Source: Prunus persica
Lineage: Eukaryota > Streptophyta > Magnoliopsida > Rosales > Rosaceae
Length of the DNA stretch: 64,000 nt
Direction of reading: 5' to 3'
Assembly: GCF_000346465.2 (NCBI RefSeq)
Contig: NC_034012.1
Location: forward strand, 18,681,924 to 18,745,923
Both the position numbers and the translations under genes were made by a program. The notes under the pieces were generated by a model. It was not told the DNA's origin. It made no database searches and saw only the letters and a program-made list of their open reading frames with translations. Below are positions 45,270-56,528 of the stretch, piece by piece; the stretch's first letter is position 1; every line of letters begins with the position of its first letter.

Positions 45270-45318
45270 TTCTCACCACTTTCCGAATGTGGAAAAATAT
45301 TGAGATAAAGCTACCAAA
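45226..45318 (-). pseudogene. EXORDIUM-exon relic upstream of the intact receptor gene
   Basis: The minus strand reads LSQYFSTFGKWWEITNVPFT then DRVDLGA, aligning with VPTLGNWWEIIRQYGDSNNV and PVTDRVDLGAEC of the receptor's first exon, with a gap. It lies about 360 bp upstream of the gene's ATG. It indicates an older, third copy of the EXORDIUM exon in this array. Confidence 0.7.
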
Positions 45319-45894
45319 TCATACTGGGAGAGAAAATTGTAGGAATGCCTAATGCTGAGTTTAATGGGGGTGTAGGTGTTTACAGTGGGTTTGATCCATA
45401 TTTACATCTGGATGCTAGAAATAGGATAGAATTTCACAGATGAATCGAAGATCCTCCTATTCTAAGATCCAGAAGAATATTGATGTCACAAGCTAACTCA
45501 TATTACGAGCCTTGTTACCATTGATGTCATATTTTTGAACAAATGTCCCACATATACATATACATATGTTTAACAATCAAAACGAAAATTGACCAAGAAA
45601 GAAAACAATCAAAACGAAACAAAATAGAAATATGATTCCCCAGCTAGACTTTTAATATCAAGGTTGTATCTTAAAATAGCTGGAAGCAATTCAATTAAGA
45701 ACGGAATTGAACGTGAAGAATATAGGTTCAAAAGGGCCCTTTCTTAAATGAGCAAGACCCAACGCCCATTACCCAACAGCTCCAGTTGAGAACGAATACA
45801 AAATCTTTGATGTGGAAAGAGACATCAAGAATAACAACACTAAATCTGATTTACATTTCATCCGGAAAGAAAGGTTGAACATATGGGGGCATAT
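45319..45894. other. No gene seen
   Basis: Intergenic; the right part is likely the 3' untranslated region of the PATRONUS-like gene. Confidence 0.35.
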
Positions 45895-46537
45895 TCAATC
45901 ATTTCCTTCCCTCAACACAAATTCTACCACCTCAAGTGGCAATGCTAAAGGAGAGAATGGCGGGGACTCCCAACGTAGTGGAGAAGATGGAGGAGAGAGC
46001 CACTGAAAAAAGGTAAACTCTTCTGGTTCAGGAATCTCTTCTATTTCAGGATAGCAAGGAGGACTATCAAGATCATCCTAAAGCACAAAAAATCAGATAA
46101 GTAACATAGAAAAAAGGCAAGGCTAGCATCTAAAGCAATAAATAAATAAATAATCTAGGGCTAGATCAGTGCTAGATAGTGTGGGGATAACAGTTGTCCC
46201 ATGTTAATGTAATGGGTAAAACAATAATCCACTGCCCTCCATGACTAAAGCAATAATCCAGAAGAAAAGGGTTAAAAGCTTCTTTTTTTATTTTTTGTTA
46301 CAAGCCTTAAGTGTATTAAGAAATAAGTTAATAAGAGATAAGAAAAAGAGGTCATATTTCAGTTTCAATCAAATCATCTCTCCATTTATTACAATAACAT
46401 CAATCAAATCATCTCTGTAATAATGAATTGGTTCTCATCATCAATGTTTTTCAAGATCCAAGATGATCTTATAACTCATCCAATTGCTCTTTCGTAAGAT
46501 TAGCTTCATGCATTTGCAGTGCACATAACTGTTTACT

Positions 46538-46560
46538 CATACATACATACATACATACAT
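46538..46560. repeat. (ACAT)n microsatellite
   Basis: Five to six ACAT units directly left of the TIR element. Confidence 0.8.
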
Positions 46561-46563
46561 ATA

Positions 46564-47785
46564 GGGTCAGGATCGGTGGACATACATAACCACACTTTTT
46601 TACACACATCTTCAGCCCTTAAATCTAATCTTAATCTAACGGTCAGAATTCATTTAAGATGCACTTAACTTTGCATTTATTACTTTATCAGCAAGAAACA
46701 CAAACTTCTAAAACTCCTCTCTCTCTCTCTCTTCTTTAATTTGATTTCATGTCTATTTCCCAACAATCTTATTCACTCTCTTCCTCTACGACTTCATAAC
46801 CCATACTCCCTGTGCAGCTCTGTTCCTTCCGCAACTCCCTCTGTAATATTCTCTTAACTTGAAGCCATCATAGTAGATAAGATGCTTGGAAAATATCTTA
46901 TTGCACCAATTAAGATAACTATAGTGAGAATCTCCCTTTACATGTTCAATGAAATCCAATAGGGGATATGATTTTGGGCTACAAGTTCTCGGATTTTCAT
47001 GTTTATCTAAAGTTCAACTGTTATATTTTTGTAATCTAATCGCTAGCATATATCCCATATTGGTGTTGAGGGGGGAATATTACTATTTTTGTGATTTACA
47101 AGCTATCTATAAATCCCCCAATCTCTAGCATATATACCAGACCAAGTTTAATTTGAGATCGTCCCACCCATCATGGAACCCATTAAAATGAGAATCCTTT
47201 GAGTTCAAATTGTTGAGAGAATTTACTTTACCATTTACTGTATCAAAATTTCTTCTCTCATCAGGTCTCTTGTTAGAAATTACAATGTGAGTTGGTTCAA
47301 ATCGAATTTTGGTTGGATGGTATACAAAGTTGGAAGCCAAGCCATTGAATTGCCAAAACGACTCCATTTTTTATCAGGTTCAATCCAAAAGTATCAAACT
47401 CAAAAAGTCTGAGTAGGTGAAAAATATTCCCTTAGTCAAAATATAGGTTCAGAAAATAAGACAACTTATTCTTTTTCTATGAAAATTGGAAGGAGAGTTG
47501 CAGAGGAGAAAAATGACTTGCTTCAATGAAGAAGACAGATCTTGGCCAAAAAAAAAAAAAAATTAACGAGAGGGAAACGGAAGATCAAAAGAGGAGAGAT
47601 AAAGAAGTTTTCAGAACATGAATTCATCTTCCCAAAAAAGGAGTAGTAGTATTTTGTTTTATATTTTTTTTTTAAGTGAAAAAGTTATGTCAGCATTCAT
47701 CCCAACCATAGAAAGTGGTCAGATCTAAGAGTTTCAAAAGTGTGTTAAATTTTGTGGCTTTTTGTGTGTCCCTCAATCCTGACCC
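46564..47785. mobile_element. TIR element (1.2 kb) in the last intron of the PATRONUS-like gene
   Basis: The left end gggtcaggatcggtggacat and the reverse complement of the right end gggtcaggattgagggacac are similar, and the match continues imperfectly inward (aaccaca, tttacacac). No target duplication is clear. A short frame inside (47125-47367, minus) has no domain I can trust. Class unassigned; a Mutator-like or CACTA-like non-autonomous element is possible. Confidence 0.6.
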
Positions 47786-48489
47786 ATCTATATTTCATTT
47801 TGTTAAGCCATTTAGTAATGTAACGATTTTCTAACTTTTTGCATAATCTATCAGGCATATCTTTTTCAGCAGCCTCTCTCGCAACAACTCATTTCTCAGA
47901 CATAAAAGAATTGAACTACTGATTTATCCACGATTCATCCTTCTCTGCATAGCAGTTCATCTTTATGTACAGGGTTTTAGCGAAGCCTAATGCACCAGTT
48001 CAGCATGCATTTTGACATGGCAGTTGTCATATACTGAAGACATCTCATCTGTTAACTTCCCTATTTCAAACTTAATGCCACCATTGAGAACTAATCGACC
48101 AAAGCTCAATATCAATCACAGAGAGAAGAAATTATGTTGTAACTTTACTCTCACTCACAACCTAATATGATAACAAAAAGAAGATTACAAAGCTCAAAAC
48201 CCAAAACCCAAAACCCAAAAACACCCAAGCACTTCTACAGTCTTAAATTTAAAAAACTTTCTGATATGTTGCCTAAAACTACCCACACCCTAATGCCATA
48301 TATAGACTCATTTAAACCAAAGTCCAATGAGGAATAGGAATAACTTCTTTATAAGGAAATATGAAAGTTTCACTTAACAGTGTATTTCAAATAGGAAACA
48401 GAAGTCAACAATGAATTTGAGACATATTCTGCCACAATATACAATATTGACAGAAGACAAAAAGTTAATGAATATCAGGATTCAAGATA
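47786..48489. other. Intron sequence of the PATRONUS-like gene
   Basis: No other feature seen apart from A-rich repeats near 48195-48230 (aaaaccc units). Confidence 0.35.
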
Positions 48490-49712
48490 TAGCTACCTTG
48501 TACTGGAAGGACCGTGTCCAAGTAAAACTTATTCATCGCGGCTCCTTTGCTTTGATACATTTTTCGTGATCATGCAAAAACTTCTTCAGCTACATTAAAA
48601 TCTTCCTTAGGTAGTGTCTTTTGCTTTGATGAAGCTTCCTTGGGTAAAATCTTGTTTGTAATGTCATTAAGAGCTTTACGACTCTCAAAGCCCACTCCAC
48701 CTTTCTTTGTAGCTGTTTTAGAACACTTGCTCTTCCCACCGGCATTAGGCTCTGCAAAACAAGTACGTGCTTAGTAAGAGAAATTGTTTTGTGCATAGTA
48801 AGAGAAATTGTTTTGTGGTAAAGCCATGGTGTAGAAAGATATGTACATATATATAGAGGCTTTCTATGGTCCTGGTGTCCTCATTTTCCTAAATTAAGTA
48901 CATCCTATTTCTGACCTATTAAGTACACGCAAAAAATCAGTTGAATCTGAAATTGTTTAACCATTTGATTATCCACATTTTTGTTTCAGTTTTATCCAAC
49001 TGCGTTTTTTAGGCAAATTTTAGATAACCAAACAACTTGGGTTTTGAATGATTTTTTCAAGGATAAATACAGACGGTTCCTATTGTTGACATACGTTGTT
49101 GGGTAGCCTTAGAAAGGATGCGTTCACTTTTCTTACAAAAAAGGGCATCCTTAACAAAGAAAATTATATATATGCACAAATCTGACAGTCAAAGGATAAA
49201 TGTCAAAAGAAATTCTGCACCAATTTAGCATATCATGAGTAAATGCCAAGTGGTCCTGGGTCCCAAAAAAATTTCCAACTATTCTTTGAGCTTAAAAATG
49301 TTCACCTCAAAGGATGGCAATACAACATTAACAGAAGCATGTTGAATGTACAAGTTTTCATTTGGAATGATCAGCTGTTCACCGATGGCACGCCTTGCCA
49401 TTGATTTTGCTTTATATATTCTTCTATACTGTGAAGATGCAAACTTGAACACCGAGTTCTGCAACAGAACATTGTCAAAGAGAAAATGTTCAACAATAAA
49501 TTAAAAAAGGGAATATGGAAACAATGTTCCATCAGCAAGCAATAGCTTCATTTGTTTAAGATAAAAGGATAAAGCTTTGCAGCTCTTTTCAGTTTAACAT
49601 ACAAACTACGGGCTGTACCCTCTGGATCGCTATACTCCTAGAAAAATGATATATGCAACTACATGATGTACACCCTGGATTGCTATACTCCTGGAAAAAT
49701 GGCTATTCTTAC

Positions 49713-50429
49713 CAGTGTTTTCAAAGGCATGCCTAGGCACGCGTTGAGGCGCGCTTCGGAGCAAGGCAGCGGTGATTCGCCTCAGGCGCAGCTCAGTTTA
49801 GCAAATGTCATGAAAGGCGTACGCCTTGAAGTCGAGGCGGCCGCTAAACGCAGATGCGCTGTGAAAGGCGCAAGCCTCGCGAGGAAGACAGAGTTCCTTT
49901 ATTTTAAAAATCTGATTCCGGACGACGTCGTTTGCACTTGCTGTGTTGTTTTGTTTCCCTTTAGTTAAGCTGTGCGTTTCAGTTTTAAGTTTGAACATTA
50001 GACACGCACCGTTTTGTTCAAAAGAAACCAGTTTACCCATTTATTCCTTCCCTCTCCCAAAAGCCAAAGTTCCCAAACAGACCAACAGAAACTGCCTCCC
50101 ACCTTCCACCATCAGTTCAGTCCACCTCCATAATCTACTCTTTTATCTATTCGAACTAGGTAGAAAGGCACTAGACTTAGAGAGATAATATAACCAAAAG
50201 CATATATGGTAAAGAATTGAGCAATAGTAAGAGAAATTTTGAAAATAACAAGTTTGATGGTTAATTTATATTGTAGTGTGGCATTCAATACATTCAGTAG
50301 CTGTTTTATATTTTTGTAATTATAATAACTCAATACCCGAAAGGCTTACGCTTCAACGCTTTGAGGCTTACGCCTCGCCTCATAAGGCATAAAACGCCTC
50401 ACCCTAGCGCCTCGTCTTTCAAAACATTG
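49713..50429. mobile_element. Non-autonomous hAT element with AGGCG-rich ends
   Basis: Flanked by the 8-bp direct repeat attcttac (49705-49712 and 50430-50437). Terminal inverted repeats are cagtgttttcaaagg at the left and caatgttttgaaaga read inward from the right. The subterminal parts are GC-rich and full of aggcg/cgcct motifs in both orientations, which are likely transposase-binding repeats. The AT-rich centre has no domain. It lies in the first intron of the PATRONUS-like gene. Confidence 0.88.
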
Positions 50430-50437
50430 ATTCTTAC

Positions 50438-51291
50438 ACACACACAACAGGAAGAAAAAAGGCTGCACTTGAAGGATTTGTGTTCATATTAGTCCTCCCA
50501 CCCTCTCCCCCACCCCCCACTCCGAGAGAGGAAGAAAGGGAGAGAGAGAGAAGACAACTTTCATGTAATCACTATCTTTAACCAGAAGAAACCATTTTCT
50601 TTACATTCAAAAACGGTATTGATGTTTGTTTGAAACAAGATATTTTTCAATTGTTCAAAAGTTTTACTCAACATTTTATTAGGAAATAGTTTCTCAAGGC
50701 AGAAACAATTTCCCACTGTTATGTCAATCAAGAAAACATTTTCTATTAAAAAAATATTCAAACTTTATCGAACAATCATAAAGTTTCCAGAGATAACCCT
50801 TTTAAGAAACTTTCCCAACAAAAAGTTTTTTTTCCTTCAATAATTCGATGTTCAGTTGAAACAAATGGAAAATGAATACAATAAGAAAGGTAGACCTCCC
50901 AAAATGATATCTCCATAACAAATAAACTCAAATAGAACCAACAGCACAATGTAGCTAGTATGAGAAATCCAACTCACAATACCAATAAAAATAAAAAAAT
51001 AAAAAAATAAAATAGCCAAGACATTTATTCAAAAATAACATCAAAGCCTGTCACATTTATTCAATTTCTTCAGTCATGAGATTCAATTCAAATCATTTAC
51101 ATGAATGCAAACGATCAAACGGGTTCGAATGCAAATGATCAAACGGGTTCGAATTCAAATGTTTGGAGCAATTATCAAAACAAGAATTTCCAATGTACAA
51201 GCAAATTCATAATTTTTTGAAAAATCCCAAATTTAAATGAGCTGAGGCAGTTGAGAGAGTTAAGCGAGAGTTTCGAAGAGAGAGATTGAGA
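50438..51291. other. Intron of the PATRONUS-like gene
   Basis: AT-rich, with a short duplication near 51110-51165 (gcaaatgatcaaacgggttc twice). No gene seen. Confidence 0.35.
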
Positions 51292-51500
51292 TCATACCTT
51301 CAGAAGGGTCGAGAAATTCAGAGAGAGACAGAGGGGCGACGAGAGAAAGAGAGAGAATTAAGTGAGAATCTGTGAGAGATTGAGGGTTTAGGGTGGCGTC
51401 GGACGTGATGGCAGTCGTCCAGCGACACAGGGGGAGACAAGGAGAGAAACATGGTGACGAGAGAGAGAAGTTGAAGATGAAAAATGAAAAGGACTCGAAG
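51292..51500 (-). other. Probable non-coding first exon of the PATRONUS-like gene
   Basis: The minus strand has a donor-like ACCCTTCTGAAG|GTATGA at 51292 after a CT-rich stretch (tctctcactt repeats), typical of plant 5' untranslated exons. The matching acceptor would be ttctgttgcag near 49459. The MULE starts only about 20 bp further upstream. Confidence 0.4.
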
Positions 51501-51522
51501 AGGAATAAAGTTCTAAAAAATA

Positions 51523-54500
51523 GTGCTAACGACAAAAGAAACCTGGTTTTGAGTCATTTTTAAATTGGGCTAAGGGTATCAATTTTATCAATTGACGCCC
51601 TTATGTTTTCAATATTGTTCAATTTCATCCTTTCATTAAGTTAACTAGACAGTTAATTGTAAAATGCTGACGAGGCACCCATGGAACCCACCCCACTAGC
51701 GGATTGACCATTCCGCGCATGTCAGTTGAAGTGTAGTTTTGGGTTTCGACAATTCCAAAAAAAAAAAAAAAGAAAGAAATCTTGCCCAATTTGGGCACGG
51801 GTTGCAAAGCTGGAGATCGAACAAAAATCCCCAAAACGTCGTTCGTCCTCAACCTTAGTTTAACCTAAATCATAAATCTCTATAGCTGAGAGCTTAGATC
51901 TACGATTTTGAAGAAGTGAGAAGAAATTTCGAGGCTCCAGGCGCTCCGCATCCCTAGTACGGTAAGTTGCTTTAAATTTTTGCGATTTGGGTTATTTGTG
52001 GTGAATGGGTTAGAGGTCGTATGGGTTATTGTGGTTTGAATGTTGTGTTTTATAATTTGCGTGGAATAGTGGGAGAAGTATGAAAGATTTTGTCGAATAT
52101 AGGTGTCCTTCTGCAGATTTCGAATATAGGTGGTCCTTCAAACTAAGCATGTGCTGACAATGTCTGCCTAAGGTCAAAGTGTCTGCCTTTGATAAGGCAA
52201 AAGTTGTTTAATAAAAACTTAGCTTTTTCTATAATGGTCCTAAACTGAAAATAATTGAAAATTATGTTTTGGTTTTTGTGTAATGTGTGAATACTGTGTT
52301 TTGTGTTTTGTGTTGTGTGTTATGTTTTAACTGAAAATAACCCATGTTTGAATCATGTAATATGTAGGTGATCCTGAATTGTTTTCTATTCGAATGTACC
52401 ATGGTGCTCAAATCTATGGTAACTGTTATGCTTGTGGCAATGTAGCTTGGTTTTATTATTGTGACAAGGATAGAATGTCAATGACTGAGATAGACAATAT
52501 GGTAAGGGAGTTAGGCTATGATGGGGTGATTAGTTACTGGTATAGTTTCCCTACCTATAGCAATGGTGGCCTAACAAAGCTTAATGATGATCAATATGTC
52601 ATAGATATGCTTGTATTTGTACCAGAGACAAGGCTAATAGACATCTTCCTACATCATGGGGTTGATAGTAATGAGGATTGGTTTTATAGTCAATCAGGAT
52701 CAAATTTGTTTGTTGATTTAGAAGCTAATATTGTGCCTAATCGAGGAGTTGTGATTGAGGAGCTTGATGACAATTATGGGGCTATTGTTCCCGTTGGTGG
52801 GAAATGCAACAATGGAGACAACAGAAAAAAAATAATAATAATAATAAAAAACCAAGCGTTGTGATATAGAAGAGCTCAATGAAAACCCAAAATGGGGAAC
52901 AAAGTGGTGGGGGTACACAAAAGGCAAGGGAATCTTGTGCAAGACAGGGTGTTTGTGAAAAAGGCAAAGAAAAGCAGTAGATTTAGAATCTTGTGTAGTA
53001 GAGAGGGAATTTTCTGCAGTGCAAACAGACAAAGAAAAAGCAGTTGAGAGGGAATCTTATGCCCCTGTAGACAAAGGGAAAAGTAAAGTCAGTTCTGCTT
53101 TTGGGAAAATGAGGGCAAGAACTTTTGGTAAAAGGAGGTGCAAAAATGTAAAGAAAACACGTGATAAAGAAGACCAAAGGTCCAATACAGTAACTGAGGG
53201 ACTAGTTGAGAATGAGGTTGTTGAAGCAACTGTAGAAAAGAGCAAGATATTAAGATGTCATTCAATGAAGACAAGAAAAGCAAGGAAAAGGACCACAGTT
53301 TGTGATGATGAGGAGTCAGCAAACAATCTTGACTCTGATTTTGCAGACCCTAACTTCAGTTGTGATGATAATGATGATGACGTCGATTTTGATGAATGGG
53401 TAGACAAGCATACTAAGTGGGTTGGAGATGGGGCAAAAGGAAAATAGCCAGACTCTACAAATGCTGGGGTTGAATCTTGGGATTGGGATGCAGATGTCAA
53501 ATTGGATTCAGAGGAGTATGATTCTGATAATGTGCAGCCTAAATATGACTCTGATGATGACACTCCAATAAAGGATAGATGGCTAGAGTTCAATCTGACA
53601 ACTGACATGGGGGATCCACAGTTTGAGGTTAGGATGAAGTTCAGTGATTGTAAAGTTTTTAAAACTGCTGTCAGAGAACAATTTATAAAGATGAATAGGG
53701 ATGTTGTATTTGTGAGAAGTGAGGCTTTCAAGCTAAAGGCAGTTTGTGCAGATCCAGATTGTCCATGGGAGATATATGCTTCCAAAATGCAGCATGAGAA
53801 GACCTTGTAGGTTAAGAAATATGAGGGTGAACACACTTGTGGTATTGTTTGGGAGAACCCCACTGTCAACTCTAGTTCGCCCAATGCCAAATATATGGAA
53901 ACATTGAAGAGCAATCCAAGTTGGCTAGTTAGCTCATCCATGGAGACTGTGGAGAAGGATTATAATATTGGAGTTTCTAGGCAACCAGTTTATAGGGCAA
54001 AAGAGAGGACATTAAGGCAGATTGAGGGAATATACACAGAACAATACTCCAGAATTTGGGATTATTGTGAAGAGTTAAGGAAGACCAATCCAGGAACAAC
54101 AACCAACGTTCAATGTGATTTCAATGAACAATTGGGTCATCCAGTGTTTCAAAAGTTATATGTGTGTCTAGGTGCATGTAAATCAGGGTTTATTGTTGGA
54201 TGCAGACCCATTATTGGATTGGATGGCTACTTCTTGAAGGGTGTATATGGAGGGCAATTTTTAGCAGCAGTTGGTATAGATGCTAATAATGAAACATGGG
54301 TGATTGCGTATGCAGTGGTTGAGTCTGAGTGCAAGGACTCATGAGTTCGGTTTCTGGAATTGCTGGTAAAGGATGTAGAGATTGTTAACCAGGTTGGTAC
54401 ACTTTCATATTAGATAAGCAAAAAGGGTTATTACCAGCTTTTGAGCAAGTTGTTCCTAACAGTGAACACAAGTTTTTTGCAAGACATCTTTTCACCAACT

Positions 54501-54810
54501 TCAGATACAATTCAGAGGGAAAGCTGTCTAACAAATTCTAGGGAGCTGCAAAAGCAACAATTGTTCCACACTTTGCAAGACAGATAGAAGAGCTAAAAAA
54601 CCTTGATAAGGATGCTCATGATTGACTGACTGAACCAAAAAAACCTCCCGTGCCACGTCAACATTTAACGATTGACCGTCTGGTCAACTTAACGGAAGGA
54701 TGAAATTGGACGATGTTCAAAACGTAAGGGCTTCAATTAATAAAATTGATACCTTGGGGCCCAATTTGAAAATGACCCTAAACTATCAGGGTGTCTTTTG
54801 TCGTTAGCCC
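51523..54810 (+). mobile_element. Decayed Mutator-like element (MULE) with long TIRs
   Basis: Flanked by the 9-bp direct repeat taaaaaata (51514-51522 and 54811-54819). The left end gtgctaacgacaaaagaaac pairs with the complement of the right end (gtgtcttttgtcgttagccc), and the inverted repeat continues for about 160 bp (left to about 51680, right from about 54640). Long TIRs and a 9-bp duplication are the hallmarks of MULEs. Inside is a broken transposase gene on the plus strand. Confidence 0.93.
52379..54640 (+). pseudogene. MuDR-type transposase gene, broken and truncated
   Basis: Pieces in order: a PB1-like N-terminal domain (52379-52850; YHGAQIYGNCYACGNVAWFY), an acidic and basic linker (53019-53447), the MuDR DNA-binding region (53502-53810; DPQFEVRMKFSDCKVFKTAV, then CPWEIYASKMQ), and the start of the MULE transposase domain (53895-54344; CKSGFIVGCRPIIGLDGYFL, then GGQFLAAVGIDANNETW). 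At least three stops or shifts separate the pieces. It ends at LKNLDKDAHD, so the SWIM zinc finger and much of the catalytic domain are gone. Confidence 0.85.
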
Positions 54811-54854
54811 TAAAAAATATATATTAAATATAGTGGTCGGGTTCGGGTTTTCCA

Positions 54855-55032
54855 CCTAGATGGAATTCCACCTATATGATGCTAGAAGCTGCTTTGAAAT
54901 TTAAAAAGGCCATGGTAGAGGGAATACGCCACCAGTTGAGGAGGATTGGGCAAATGTTGTTGTCTTTGTCAAGTTTTTAAAAAGTTTTTATGACTTCACT
55001 TTGAGGTGAAGTGCCACTTTGCATGCCACAGT
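54855..55032 (+). pseudogene. hAT (ricesleeper/DAYSLEEPER-type) transposase fragment
   Basis: The frames read PRWNSTYMMLEAALKFKKAM and, after a shift, VVVFVKFLKSFYDFTLR, then LHATV. This is the TRWNSTYLML...FLK.FY..T block of BED-zinc-finger hAT transposases. It stops exactly at the LTR inserted at 55033. Confidence 0.7.
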
Positions 55033-55611
55033 TGTGGGAGCGATTTTCGTCTCACGAGAATATTCATCTAAGATTCCGTCTTCCTTTTCGATTCTCATCC
55101 TCCCTGCAAAACAATATGGAGTAAAGGACTACACCTGGGGGGGGGGGGTGTTGGCCAAAGGCCCTTTGATGCCTAAGTTAGTTCGAGTGTTTGTAGGAAA
55201 ACAATGGCTAATAAAAGGGTACGGAGATGTATGTACGGTGTGAAACGGGTGGCCGGAGCCTTGTGTGAGAAAGAGAAAGAGTTATGGCGGCTAGGGTTTG
55301 TGAGGGAGGTTTTCTGCAATATTTTGATACAGAAGTTTAGACGTACTTCAACCCTTGGTGTAGTAGCCATGTATTTATAGAAGCCTCGGAGGCCAGGGTT
55401 TTGGAAGAATAATTCCACAGATGGAAATGAATTATTCTTCCCCAATTTGGAGAGATTGGCGTAATTAGGGATTTGATTTTAAATCAAATCCCTAATTAAG
55501 GTAAGAATCGAATAATTGCCAGTTGAATCAAATAACTCCCAATTAGGCCAAATAATCCCCAAATGGAAGGAAATATTTGACCCAGGGTTTTGCTAAAATT
55601 CGGTTCCCACA
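55033..55611 (-). repeat. 3' LTR of the Tat-type element
   Basis: 579 bp with TGTGGGA and CCCACA ends. Same family as the solo LTR at 36221-36798. It contains a G run of 11-12 bases at about 55138-55148. Confidence 0.88.
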
Positions 55612-55622
55612 AATGCCCTCTA
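55612..55622 (-). other. Polypurine tract of the Tat-type element
   Basis: Read on the minus strand: tagagggcatt, directly before the LTR start TGTGGG. Confidence 0.65.
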
Positions 55623-55791
55623 GCTTCTGCATAGCATATGGTGGCATGTAGGAGATGTAGATTGACTGTCGGACTGGGTTTCCTTCTTGGAATTGGACTC
55701 CTGCTCGGAGGAGGTTTTTGAATTGCTAATTTTCTGAACACCCAGTTGGAATGGGCTTCAGATTCCTTGTGAGTCAAGGAATTTTGATCCT

Positions 55792-55799
55792 TATAAATA
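55792..55799 (+). promoter_or_regulatory. TATA box of the plus-strand extra gene
   Basis: TATAAATA lies about 130 bases before a donor-like site (ccaaggtaattc at 55924-55933). An acceptor (tgtcttatag) ends at 56519, ten bases before the ATG at 56529. This would place a 5' untranslated intron in the extra gene. Confidence 0.45.
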
Positions 55800-56528
55800 T
55801 AGAGCTCCTCCCAATTATTTTTCTCATCACGAATTTGTCCCTTTAACTTTGTCAGTGAGAGAGAGAGAGAAATTTGGAGAACTGTTCCAGCTTGCTTGAG
55901 GGATTGATTTTCGCCACACATCCAAGGTAATTCAACTTGGATTTTTTTTTTCTTTATTTCTGACTTTTGGCAGCAAGGATGTGGACCAATCGAGTGTTTT
56001 TGGCTATTGTCGTGGCTTCATGGTTGAACAGCGAGTCTGTGGGCAAGGGCTGGGGGCCTGACATAAGCTGGAATGGAGCTGGCTAGGCTAGCATGTGCCG
56101 AAGTCCTAGAGTATGATGGAATTGGGCCTGTATGCGCTAGGCTAGGAGAGAGAGCATGGAGGTGCTGGGCTCGGAGCAGAAGCATGGAGGCACTAGGCCT
56201 TGTGCCCGACACGGGCTTGTGCTGGGCTAGCTTACTGGAGTTAGGCCAGGAGGTGCGCGCTGATAGGGATCAAGAAGAGCCTCGTGAGTTGCACGGGCCT
56301 GGGCTGGATTGGGAGTGCATGGCTGGCTGGAACGCAACAAAGGCCTGAGCGCTGGGCCTGTGAAGGCCTAGGCGCTGGTCCTTTACGACTTGGGCTGGTC
56401 CAAGTTGTTCAAAATATATTTTTTTTAGTTGCTGCCATCTCTCTGTTTTTTTTTTTTGCATGCTCCTTTTTTTATTTTTTTATTTTATTCTAACTTGCAA
56501 AATCTTTTTTGTCTTATAGTTGTCAATC

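Larger units (their letters stand above)
45895..49401 (-). pseudogene. PATRONUS/securin-like gene with frame damage
   Basis: Coding exon 1 (49306-49401) reads MARRAIGEQLIIPNENLYIQ, like the N terminus of PATRONUS proteins, which protect centromeric cohesion as plant securins. Exon 2 (about 48490-48749) has KKGGVGFESRKALNDITNKI, including the destruction box RKALNDITN. The exon then shows an in-frame TGA (48570-48572), while LHDHEKCIKAKEPR is found in another frame and MNKFYLDTVLPVQ back in the first. The last exon (45895-46077) reads DDLDSPPCYPEIEEIPEPEE and SPPSSPLRWESPPFSP, as in the Pro/Ser-rich PATRONUS tail. Exon 2 to 3 phases also disagree. A non-coding first exon with donor at about 51292 probably exists. 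Either it is a pseudogene or the sequence has local indel errors. Confidence 0.6.

Noticed and set aside
47125..47367. Minus-strand frame of 80 codons beginning MESFWQF, reminiscent of the start of DCD-domain (N-rich/B2) proteins
   Set aside because: Only the first few residues resemble the family, the rest does not align convincingly, and it lies inside a TIR element in an intron.
52718..53322. Minus-strand frames rich in Ser, Phe and Leu
   Set aside because: Complement of the acidic/basic linker of the MULE transposase; no independent evidence.
56073..56348. Plus-strand frame of 91 codons in the Tat element
   Set aside because: It falls in the predicted 5' intron of the extra gene and is a GC-rich, low-complexity text (agcatggaggcact-type repeats) without domain.
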